Both the position numbers and the translations under genes were made by a program. Below the pieces are notes generated by a model. It saw nothing but the letters and a program-made list of their open reading frames with translations. It did not search any database and was not told where the DNA came from. DNA of 13,093 nucleotides from Perkinsus olseni (taxonomy: Eukaryota; Perkinsozoa; Perkinsida; Perkinsidae): the NCBI GenBank assembly GCA_013115135.1, contig JABANP010000898.1, positions 1 to 13,093 on the forward strand, in the 5' to 3' direction. Shown here in pieces: positions 7,034 through 13,093 of the stretch (position 1 is its first letter; every line of letters starts with the position of its first letter).

Positions 7034-7636
7034 CTGGCATAAGACTGAATGCATCATGAACTTTCTGTTGCTCTACATCTTCGTGTTGAGTTCCTCCAGT
7101 TAGAGTGTGCAACTTGTCGCCTCGGCAACTCCTTGGGTTGCCTGTTATGTCGCGAAGCGTACTGCTGATCGGACACGTGATAACAGAAGGCCGACATGGA
7201 CGGACCGAGATGAGTTGGTGGTCGCTCTTGGTTTTATTGTTAGCGGAGAGAATTGCGGGTGGGAATGAGACCATGAAGACGAAGAAGGATTACGGGTTTT
7301 CCTTCGATTTTCTCACTGTGCTCCTTAGCCACCAGGTAATCTGCCAGGGCTATGCAATGCTTCTGGTCTTCGGAAAGACTGGCGTCCGCTTTGCCGGACT
7401 CGGGATGTGTCGGCTTAGGGGATGGGACGATATGCCGGACCCTCGCGGTCGAGACGTCGGTTAACTAACAACGCAAAGCAGGTGAGATATGATAAAGAAA
7501 ATCAATCTCGAGGCTATCAGGCTACTTACAAGAGAAACGAGACAATCGACTTCTAGGATATCAGGATCTAGGCCAATCCATCGCAAAGCTGTCAGGATGC
7601 GCCCTAGGTGAAAGAGCCAAACCAACGGCAAGGCTA
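7034..7636. other. Spacer between convergent genes with four copies of a 12-nt motif
   Basis: No convincing exon is seen. The coiled-coil gene (+) and the Gag-like gene (-) end toward each other here. The right half carries a degenerate motif, consensus RGMTRTCAGGMT, described separately. Open frames on either strand between 6852 and 7464 have no recognisable content. Confidence 0.4.
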
Positions 7637-7645
7637 TCAGGCTAC
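7511..7645 (-). repeat. Four copies of a degenerate 12-nt motif around the end of the Gag-like gene
   Basis: An exact 15-mer, AGGCTATCAGGCTAC, occurs at 7511-7525 and 7631-7645. Weaker copies, GGATATCAGGAT at 7556-7567 and AGCTGTCAGGAT at 7587-7598, lie between. On the minus strand the first-encountered copy contains the end of the Gag-like frame: its sequence reads GTA GCC TGA TAG, so the stop and an adjacent second in-frame stop are within the repeat. Confidence 0.65.
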
Positions 7646-8944
7646 ATCTTTCTTCTGCCTCTTATCGGCCTTGTCATCCTTGTCCGACACCTTCACCCAC
7701 TTCCCGGCGACTTTCTTCCAGGTCTCTTCCTGATCGTCCTTGTCGCGGCGACGCTTGGAGGTTCTTGACCAGCCGGAGTTACCGCCGTACCAGTTGGAAC
7801 CACCGGACGAGCCGGAATTACCGCCGTACCAATTGGAACCACCGGACGAGCCGGAATAACCACCATACCAGTTGGAACCACCGGACGAGTTGCCACCCTG
7901 TCTGTAGCCGGAGTTGGCGGAGCCCTTACGACCGCTCAGGGAACCAAGGATCAAAATGAGCTTAGAGGAGTCGAAGGATGAAAAGGCGCGACAGGCCGAC
8001 CTCAGTGAACAGCCAGCGTTCTTCATGGATTGGGAAACCTCTTTCCTGACTTGAAGATCATAGCGCTCTGCCGCCATACTGCCCCCGAGCTGACCGGAGA
8101 GAGGGCACTTAAAAGAGGCCGCGGCCAAGCAGTGCCCGACATGGCTCCAGGCATCGCCGGCGCTGACACCAGCAATGATAGCGTTAAAGAACCAACCCCA
8201 CAAGCAGCGGACAAAACCGATCATTCCCTTCTCTAATTCGCCGGTGGAGTCGGGGTGGAACTTCCAGATTTCTTCTTCCAGAAGTTTGCTGCTGTCGTAA
8301 TCGATCTCGGACAGGATGTTCTGGGGAAGCAGAGATGGATCAGCGTCGGAGAAGTCGATACTGCGGAGACGCTTCCACAGAGGATCGACGTCGGCGGACC
8401 GAGCTGACTTCACCTGAGAAGCCGCCGACGTGAGGGCTTTCCCTAGGGCCTTCAGAATGTTGGCGTTGAGATCCCCTTCGGGAGATGGAGAGGTGGGGGG
8501 AGGCGAGTCGGCAGAGATATCGGCGCCGGCCTCGGGAACAACGGCTGGGGAACCATCGGCGGGCTGCGCCGGAGCAACTGCGTCGTCGGCGTCGGCCCCT
8601 AGATCCATGAAGTGCTGCTCGGGCATACTTTGCGGAGGGGAAGGTGCAGCTGCAGACTGAGCCTCCTGCTCCGCGGCGACAACCCGAGGAGAAGGGCGAG
8701 CGGCCGTAGCGGCCGCCGGAGAGGATTCGGTGGCCGCCGCGACAGGACCGGCCGAGGCGGCCGCGACCGGAGGAGCACCGGGAAGAGGCCCGGATGGAGC
8801 ACCGGAAGGAGAGGAGCCGCCAGAACCACTCTGGCCGGGTTGGAGACCGCCGGAATCCGCGGCGGCAACTGTTTCCGCCTGGGAAGTGCCCGAGACCGGT
8901 GGGGAACTAGTAACGGGTGCCTTGGCAGCAGATTTCTTAGGCAT
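7637..8944 (-). CDS. Retroelement Gag-like protein with disordered N-terminus and GGSNWYGG repeats
   Basis: 435 residues from the ATG at 8944 (MPKKSAAKAP). The same frame extends to 9133, but the added 63 residues look like translated leader. Residues 1-157 are Ala/Pro/Ser/Gly-rich and probably disordered. Residues 158-336 are globular, with WGWFFNAIIAGVSAGDAW at 249-266 and AERYDLQVRKEV at 292-303. Residues 352-391 hold three 13-residue units around SGGSNWYGG. The tail (396-435) is strongly basic and charged (SKRRRDKDD; ends DKRQKKDVA). The layout of disordered lead, helical core and Gly-rich basic tail is like structural proteins of protist retroelements, and the AE-x-Y-x-x-x-x-R/K pattern also occurs in the downstream Gag-like protein (10706-11488). 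No reverse transcriptase follows it on the minus strand, so the element would be truncated or non-autonomous. The alternative is a host RNA-binding protein. Confidence 0.6.
   Translation of the reverse strand: MPKKSAAKAPVTSSPPVSGTSQAETVAAADSGGLQPGQSGSGGSSPSGAPSGPLPGAPPVAAASAGPVAAATESSPAAATAARPSPRVVAAEQEAQSAAAPSPPQSMPEQHFMDLGADADDAVAPAQPADGSPAVVPEAGADISADSPPPTSPSPEGDLNANILKALGKALTSAASQVKSARSADVDPLWKRLRSIDFSDADPSLLPQNILSEIDYDSSKLLEEEIWKFHPDSTGELEKGMIGFVRCLWGWFFNAIIAGVSAGDAWSHVGHCLAAASFKCPLSGQLGGSMAAERYDLQVRKEVSQSMKNAGCSLRSACRAFSSFDSSKLILILGSLSGRKGSANSGYRQGGNSSGGSNWYGGYSGSSGGSNWYGGNSGSSGGSNWYGGNSGWSRTSKRRRDKDDQEETWKKVAGKWVKVSDKDDKADKRQKKDVA
7781..7897 (-). repeat. In-frame tandem repeat, three 39-bp units
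   Basis: Units begin at 7781, 7820 and 7859 on the + strand, with few differences between them. They encode the 13-residue SGGSNWYGG units of the Gag-like protein. 39 is a multiple of 3, so expansion keeps the frame. Confidence 0.85.
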
Positions 8945-9480
8945 TCTGATGGACGGGAAATGCAAACTGGCAGGAAAGCACAGCTGACAACAAGCCAAGA
9001 GACCCACAGTCCCAGCGCTCCGCGAACGCGACATGGCCGCACCATGAAGAGAAGAAGGCCCGCGGCCCGAACTGATGATGAGGTCCATGAAGGAAGCAGA
9101 GGCGAACGAGGCCCGAATGCGTCGAAGGGCCACCCGCCTTCCGCGGGGTCACTAAGAGGACCGTCCGCCGCTGCCCCTCTGTGTCTTCACGAAGAGCTCG
9201 AGACTTGAAAGAAGCGACGCGGGGGAAGGGAAATGAAACGAGAAGGCTAACAACGGAGTCAACTGAAAAAGGAACACCCCCCGAAAAAAAAAAGAAACTC
9301 GGCGAGAGCTACCCTTCCACAAAGGGGAGCCACCCACATAGCCACCCACAAAGTGGGTGGCTAAAAACGCAGCACAGTGGCGCTCATGCTGTCAGATTTT
9401 TTTTTCAACTCCTGGTCAGATGTGTGGTGCATTAAGTACTCTGTGCTTGTGGCAAGGGCCAGTCATCGTGATCCCCTTCA
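8945..9480. other. Leader or upstream region of the minus-strand Gag-like gene
   Basis: Overlapping open frames on both strands reflect skewed base composition rather than genes. Visible landmarks are an A10 run (9284-9293), a T run near 9397-9405, and a 10-bp hairpin at 9340-9362. If the Gag-like gene belongs to a long-terminal-repeat element, this would be its leader, but no second repeat copy is in the window to test that. Confidence 0.4.
9328..9362. repeat. Direct plus inverted copy of a 10-mer
   Basis: AGCCACCCAC occurs at 9328-9337 and 9340-9349; its exact reverse complement is at 9353-9362 after a 3-nt AAA loop. The hairpin has a 10-bp stem. Confidence 0.85.
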
Positions 9481-9780
9481 CGGCTCAGCAATGAGCTGCG
9501 AGGCTTGGTCTCATCATACTTGAGGCAGGGGCCATATCTGGTGATAAGCTATTCACGGCTCAGCAATGAGCTGCGAGGCTTGGTCACATCATACTTGAGG
9601 CAAGGGCCATATCTGGTGATAAGCTATTCACGGCTCAGCAATGAGCTGCGAGGCTTGGTCACGTTACACTTGAGGCAAGGGCCATATCTGGTGATAAGCT
9701 ATTCACGGCTCAGCAATGAGCTGCGAGGCTTGGTCACGTTATACTTGAGGCAAGGGCCATGTCTGGTGAGAAGTTACTCC
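9481..9780. repeat. Tandem array of four 75-bp units
   Basis: Units start at 9481, 9556, 9631 and 9706 with CGGCTCAGCAATGAGC and are nearly identical; the fourth diverges toward its end. A 13-nt remnant, CGGCTCAGCAATG, recurs at 9904-9916, and a diverged start follows at 9781. Each unit contains a 5-bp hairpin, GCTCA/TGAGC. The unit is a multiple of 3 and one + frame stays open through the array to about 9922, but it has no ATG, so I do not call a protein. Confidence 0.93.
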
Positions 9781-10006
9781 CAGCTCAGAGATGGTTTTGA
9801 ACGCTATAAACACCTTGGTAACGTGCCACGAAGCGCAGTGGGTCGCCACCGGTGCTGCGAAGACCATTACCAGTGTCACATCTTCGTAGAGAGCCGCTCG
9901 TTGCGGCTCAGCAATGGGCAGTGAGCGAATCAATCATCGTCGACTAGGCTTCGAACATTAGCCAATCATGTTACCCGTCGATTCTGTTTTGACCTTGTGG
10001 ACCTGC

Positions 10007-10026
10007 ATACTTCAAGTATGATACTT
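10007..10026. repeat. Three-arm palindrome (6-1-6-1-6), perfect copy
   Basis: Arm ATACTT, C, reverse complement, G, ATACTT. Centres are at 10013 and 10020. The second palindrome extends to 8-bp arms (10012-10028). Confidence 0.9.
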
Positions 10027-10109
10027 GAGTGTGCAACAGTAAATTCTACTCTCAGCATGTTCCTTCTCTGTCTTATCTTGCGTAAGCGATTACCTTGTTT
10101 CTTGAGGCG

Positions 10110-10129
10110 TTTCCGCTGGAATCTTTCCA
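10110..10129. repeat. Three-arm palindrome (6-1-6-1-6), degenerate copy
   Basis: The outer arms TTTCCG and TTTCCA are 14 nt apart with TGGAAT between them. Centres are at 10116 and 10123. It is weaker than the others and could be chance. Confidence 0.45.
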
Positions 10130-10239
10130 ACCTTTAGCGCGGTTTGGTTAAGTCGGCCGTTGAGATGAGGGCGCGTATCGCTGAGACTGCAACCGGGGAG
10201 TCGTGGAGAGAGACAATCCGTTGAGTTTCAATATTAGTC

Positions 10240-10260
10240 CTCGTACCTCTTGGGTACGAG
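10240..10260. repeat. Hairpin, 8-bp stem, 5-nt loop
   Basis: CTCGTACC at 10240-10247 pairs exactly with 10253-10260. It lies about 90 nt before the ATG of the Gag-like frame and would sit in the leader RNA. Confidence 0.7.
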
Positions 10261-10351
10261 TTCCACGTAGTGGTACATTACGGAATCGAGCGCATTGCTA
10301 GGTGGTCACTCAACGGGTCCGGATAAGCCGTTCTTCGCTTTCGCTCGAACT

Positions 10352-10687
10352 ATGCAGCCTGCCAACGCCTTTGCCTTCGCTCCCGGACTATCCCCGGCGG
10401 CGGAGATGCTCAATGTTCTCGGAGTGCCAGCCGACATAGGCCCGTGCCTAGTCGATTGGCTTGTGAGGGAAAGCTTAGATAGGCTTGAGATCATCGCGAA
10501 GATGAGCGAAAGTGATTGGGTTACCTTTATCGAGGACAACCTTGAACGCCAAAGGGTCGATGGCGTCGAAGAGGGAGTCCCGAGTCTGAACCCGGATCGT
10601 GCTCAGGCGGCTAGGCTCTACGGTTCCACAATGAGCGATGAGGCTCGTCGTCTTCAGAAGGAGGGAAATGAGCAAGCTAGGAGCTAA
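10352..10687 (+). CDS. N-terminal part of a retroelement Gag-like protein, ended by an in-frame TAA
   Basis: 111 residues from the ATG at 10352 (MQPANAFAFAPGL) to TAA at 10685-10687. After a short leader comes a helical segment (LGVPADIGPCLVDWLV, then SLDRLEIIAKMSESDWVTF), which looks like the small helical N-terminal domain of such Gag proteins. The frame continues without any shift after the stop into the next frame, starting 18 nt later. The likeliest reading is one original Gag protein of about 377 residues split by a nonsense codon. Readthrough or a genuine two-protein arrangement is possible. Confidence 0.6.
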   Translation: MQPANAFAFAPGLSPAAEMLNVLGVPADIGPCLVDWLVRESLDRLEIIAKMSESDWVTFIEDNLERQRVDGVEEGVPSLNPDRAQAARLYGSTMSDEARRLQKEGNEQARS

Positions 10688-10705
10688 GCTCCAGATCGAG
10701 ATGCG

Positions 10706-11488
10706 ATGAGCATGGTGCAAGCCGCCAGGGAGAGGCTGGGATTTATCAGCCCAGACCTTCTGCCGGATGTGAGGGTTCTCACTAATATGATAAAGTCTCC
10801 GGCTGCGTACGTGGAGTTCAGCAACCTTGACGAGTCCCATGCTGGGGCTACGGCAAGACAACGGGTTCGCCCGACGGTGACCGGTGCTGTGGTCGTCACT
10901 CTGGAGGAGGAGATCAACGACCCGGAAAAGGGTACCACCCCGCCACGATTCAGCATGGGCAGGTGGATGATGCAGTTTGCGAGATACTCTACCGCTCTCA
11001 TGGTGATTGATCCTGACTGTGCTGGGAACTGCGCAGTTTTCAGTCGCTACCAACTAGAAGTTGGGTACCTTGCTGACGAAACATCTTGCAAGGACGCCTT
11101 GGAGGCCGAAGCCAAGTATCGTAGATCTATCTCGAAGAAAGTTCTGTCCGGTATACCACTCTGGCAGTGCTTCACAGAGGATCACTTTCGAAACTCCTTC
11201 GACAGAGCGTTGTCGGAGGCTGCTGGTAGGAAGGCATGCAGAGAGGTCACCCGAACGTCCAAGGGCAAAGGCTCCGGTAAGGGCTACGGTAAGGGCTTCG
11301 GCAAAGGGTCTGGCAAAGGACCTGGTAAGGGACGGAAAGGCAGCCACTACAGTCCGTGGTCTGAGGATGAGAGCTGGGGCTGGGGCCAATGGGGCAGCAA
11401 AGAGAATAATTCGTCCAAGAGGGGCCACGGAGGCCAATCTCAGTCCTCTGGTCCTCCACCCAAGAAGCCGAAGACTGAGTCTCACTGA
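10706..11488 (+). CDS. Retroelement Gag-like protein with Gly-Lys repeat tail
   Basis: 260 residues, in the same frame as the preceding 111-residue part. Residues 84-146 include RWMMQFARYSTALMV and AEAKYRRSISKKV; the second resembles AERYDLQVRKEV of the minus-strand Gag-like protein. Residues 186-209 are GKG repeats (S/Y/F/S/P alternating between the GKG units), followed by a Trp-rich stretch (SWGWGQWG, 223-230) and a basic end with PPKKPK (251-256), which could bind nucleic acid or act as a nuclear signal. There is no CCHC zinc knuckle, so the GKG tail may do that job. It ends with TGA, 410 nt before the RT ATG. Confidence 0.6.
   Translation: MSMVQAARERLGFISPDLLPDVRVLTNMIKSPAAYVEFSNLDESHAGATARQRVRPTVTGAVVVTLEEEINDPEKGTTPPRFSMGRWMMQFARYSTALMVIDPDCAGNCAVFSRYQLEVGYLADETSCKDALEAEAKYRRSISKKVLSGIPLWQCFTEDHFRNSFDRALSEAAGRKACREVTRTSKGKGSGKGYGKGFGKGSGKGPGKGRKGSHYSPWSEDESWGWGQWGSKENNSSKRGHGGQSQSSGPPPKKPKTESH
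11261..11337 (+). repeat. Short in-frame repeats encoding GKG units
   Basis: A run of GGYAARGGN-like 12-nt units encodes Gly-Lys-Gly plus one variable residue, six to seven times. Third positions vary, so the amino-acid pattern is kept better than the DNA. Confidence 0.75.
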
Positions 11489-11898
11489 AGGAAGTCCCTT
11501 CCCGTGAGAGCAACATGATGAGCGATATATACTGTTTCGGAGTTGACACAGAAGATAGACTAGTGTGAGTTACTTTCATTCTTTCACGCAGAACCGCAGG
11601 CGTTGTGTTCCGGAGTCTAAACTGAACTCGTACAACGCTCAAGTATCCATATATGCCAAGAGCTCTCGCGATCCGTAGCACGCAAGCTCTTCAGAAGATA
11701 CACACACTCGAATCCGTACTGCCTAGATAGACGCAGCACGACAGGATAATCCTGTCAGGATTGCATCACCGAACAAGCATGCGCCGCACAAACCCGAAAC
11801 AACTCTATGAATACAATTTGAAATCGCTGTACGAATTCGAGTATGAGCACGCGCGCAGCCTCTGATGATTGTCAGTATAATCTCCCTTTTTGTTCTCA
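11489..11898. other. Spacer between the Gag-like and reverse transcriptase frames
   Basis: No long frame is present. A short open stretch with ATG at 11779 (MRRTNPKQLYEYNL) runs in the RT's own frame to TGA TGA just before the RT frame opens and may be a broken upstream part of it. A perfect three-arm palindrome lies at 11742-11761. Confidence 0.4.
11742..11761. repeat. Three-arm palindrome (6-1-6-1-6), perfect copy
   Basis: Arm CAGGAT, A, reverse complement, T, CAGGAT. Centres are at 11748 and 11755. The first palindrome extends to 8-bp arms (11740-11756). It lies between gag and RT of the retroelement. Confidence 0.9.
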
Positions 11899-13093
11899 AT
11901 GACCAAACGGGTGCGGAGCGAGCAAGCGCGCCTTCGCAGGAAAGCCAAAGAACGAACGAGACGCGCAATGCTGAGAGCCAGAACCACCACCCATCAGCGT
12001 GGAACCTCACTATTTCATGCCCAACATGACCCCGAGCGTGATACCGCAGACACAACACTCATGGTCGATACAAGAACAGCGCAGGATTGCGAACATCCAG
12101 CAGATCGACGAGCTATCGACTTATACAAGTTGGCCTTCCAGCTCGCTGAGGCAGAAAGCACGAAGACGTTGGGGGAGATCACCGACGGTACGGCGAAAGC
12201 CTCAGCGTGTAACTGGGCTAACCTCGAAAAGAGCAACTCACCGTGCGGTTTGGGGTCACGACCCGAGCTCACCCATATCCGCAAGCTGTTCGACGAGGCG
12301 ACGGATAAGCTTTTCGAGCTCGAGCTCAGCACGGAGCTTTCCCACTGGGTCGGCCTCAGCCGAGAAGAACAAGGGCAGAGTCAAGAGATATGGAAGAGAG
12401 TTGGGCCGTGGGTGAATAACGAAGCGGCATCCTTGCGGACAAAGCTCTGCGATTTGCTGGGAGTAGAAACGCCTGCAGTGGATGGTTGTGACATGCAGGT
12501 CGGCCTCCTTCGGGCCATGCTCCTGGCGACCCAGGACTTGGACGAGGAGGAAGATGTAGCCCTGCTGGACGAGATACTGCAGCACGGTGGTGTGAACATC
12601 GGTATCGAGTCGCCAGTCCACGAAAGTGGCTGGTGGCCTACTACGTCGGAGAGTCACGAGCCTGAGAATAATGAAGGCCTTAGTCACTTCGCAAGCGACT
12701 CTTGGCGGAACTATAGCTCCGCCGAGCTGCTGGAGGAGAGTTTGATGGAGTACTACGACAGCGAAGTCGCTAAGGGGTTTATGGAAGACCTGCCATCTCT
12801 GCCTCCAGGGGGTATCGTGTCGCGTATTGCTGCAATTGAGAAGAAGAATGGAGGAGTACGAGTGATCGACGATCTGAGAAGAAGTGGAATGAATGCTCGA
12901 GTTTGCACGGAGGAAACAATTCAGTTGCCGGGGGCATCCACGACTGCTCTTATTCTCCAGAGGATTCGCGGTGTGATGACAACGGGCCCCGAACATAGTT
13001 GGGGAGATGTGGTCTGTATCGAAACAGATGTGGCGAGTGCCTTTCGGCACATACCCATTCGGCCCGCTGATAGAAAATACTGCGTCAACTGCA
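11899..13093 (+). CDS. Reverse transcriptase polyprotein, 3' end outside the window
   Basis: 398 codons open from the ATG at 11899 to the window edge; the frame is closed upstream by TAA at 11878-11880. Residues 1-50 are highly basic (MTKRVRSEQARLRRKAKER). Residues 50-300 are acidic and helical with no recognised motif. From residue 318 the RT fold begins: GGVRVIDDLRRSG (318-330) corresponds to the fingers segment of RT that binds template and nucleotide, and DVASAFRHIPI (377-387) is RT motif A, whose Asp377 would be a catalytic metal ligand. The YxDD box, RNase H and any integrase or recombinase would be downstream. The roughly 315-residue stretch before the fingers may include a protease or linker, but no DTG or DSG protease motif is visible. 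The family is between LTR and DIRS-like; I cannot assign it. Confidence 0.75.
   Translation, partial: MTKRVRSEQARLRRKAKERTRRAMLRARTTTHQRGTSLFHAQHDPERDTADTTLMVDTRTAQDCEHPADRRAIDLYKLAFQLAEAESTKTLGEITDGTAKASACNWANLEKSNSPCGLGSRPELTHIRKLFDEATDKLFELELSTELSHWVGLSREEQGQSQEIWKRVGPWVNNEAASLRTKLCDLLGVETPAVDGCDMQVGLLRAMLLATQDLDEEEDVALLDEILQHGGVNIGIESPVHESGWWPTTSESHEPENNEGLSHFASDSWRNYSSAELLEESLMEYYDSEVAKGFMEDLPSLPPGGIVSRIAAIEKKNGGVRVIDDLRRSGMNARVCTEETIQLPGASTTALILQRIRGVMTTGPEHSWGDVVCIETDVASAFRHIPIRPADRKYCVNC

Larger units (their letters stand above)
9781..10351. other. Spacer upstream of the second Gag-like gene
   Basis: No gene is seen. It holds two three-arm palindromes (10007-10026 and 10110-10129) and a stable hairpin (10240-10260). 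As a possible leader of the retroelement it ends at the ATG at 10352. An in-frame extension with a TTG start at 10295 exists but is not needed. Confidence 0.45.
10352..13093 (+). mobile_element. Retroelement with Gag-like and reverse transcriptase frames (3' end outside the window)
   Basis: Two Gag-like frames (10352-10687 and 10706-11488, same reading frame) precede an RT frame (11899 onward) on the same strand. The order gag then RT, with a Gly-Lys-rich basic Gag tail, fits an LTR-type or DIRS-like element. The RT seen so far cannot separate these, because the integrase or recombinase region lies beyond the window. Terminal repeats, primer-binding site and target duplications were not found, so the outer limits given here are only those of the coding parts. 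Confidence 0.65.

Noticed and set aside
6852..7464. 140-codon minus and 119-codon plus frames after the coiled-coil gene
   Set aside because: The minus frame is antisense to the last coiled-coil exon. The plus frame lacks motifs and begins in the presumed 3' region.
9481..9780. CRISPR array
   Set aside because: The units are contiguous with no spacers, and the context is eukaryotic.
9505..9924. Open + frame with 25-residue repeats through the 75-bp array
   Set aside because: It has no ATG, the repeats explain its openness because 75 is a multiple of 3, and there is no protein-like sequence outside the array.
12256..13050. 264-codon minus-strand frame
   Set aside because: It is antisense to the RT frame, which shows clear motifs on the + strand.

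Overview
The window looks like nuclear DNA of a small-genome protist. Genes are broken by short GT-AG introns (about 30-130 nt, most 35-65 nt), codon use is eukaryotic, and there are two retroelement Gag-like proteins, one followed by a reverse transcriptase (RT). The style of the RT and of the Gly-Lys-rich Gag tail recalls perkinsid or dinoflagellate retroelements, so an alveolate such as Perkinsus is my best guess. This is inference, not a database result.

Layout. Positions 1-89 hold the 3' end of a + strand gene. Positions 652-2123 hold a four-exon class I SAM-dependent methyltransferase (about 344 aa) with a DLGSGSG motif I and an NPPWG motif IV. Positions 2124-5359 form a 3.2-kb stretch without a convincing gene, packed with short palindromes. 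Positions 5360-7033 hold a multi-exon coiled-coil protein rich in Arg and Glu (about 380 aa), whose exons can be joined in frame. Positions 7637-8944 (minus strand) hold a Gag-like protein of 435 aa with a Ser/Gly/Asn/Trp/Tyr repeat. Positions 9481-9780 hold four tandem 75-bp units. Positions 10352-11488 hold a second Gag-like reading frame interrupted by one TAA. Positions 11899-13093 hold an RT open reading frame that runs off the window.

The main discovery candidate is a class of about 20-nt elements with fixed geometry and variable sequence: a 6-nt arm, 1 nt, its reverse complement, 1 nt, the first arm again (6-1-6-1-6). I find 14 perfect and 7 near-perfect copies. In every copy the two symmetry centres are exactly 7 nt apart and the arms differ from copy to copy. 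All lie outside inferred exons: one in the methyltransferase's first intron, 17 in 2216-5074, and three in spacers around the downstream retroelement. None was seen in 5075-10006. A related 39-nt near-complete palindrome spans the 3' splice site of the methyltransferase's last intron.

The two cellular genes show no functional link to each other. The right-hand third is retroelement territory, with two unrelated-looking Gag families in opposite orientation and only one accompanied by a visible RT.
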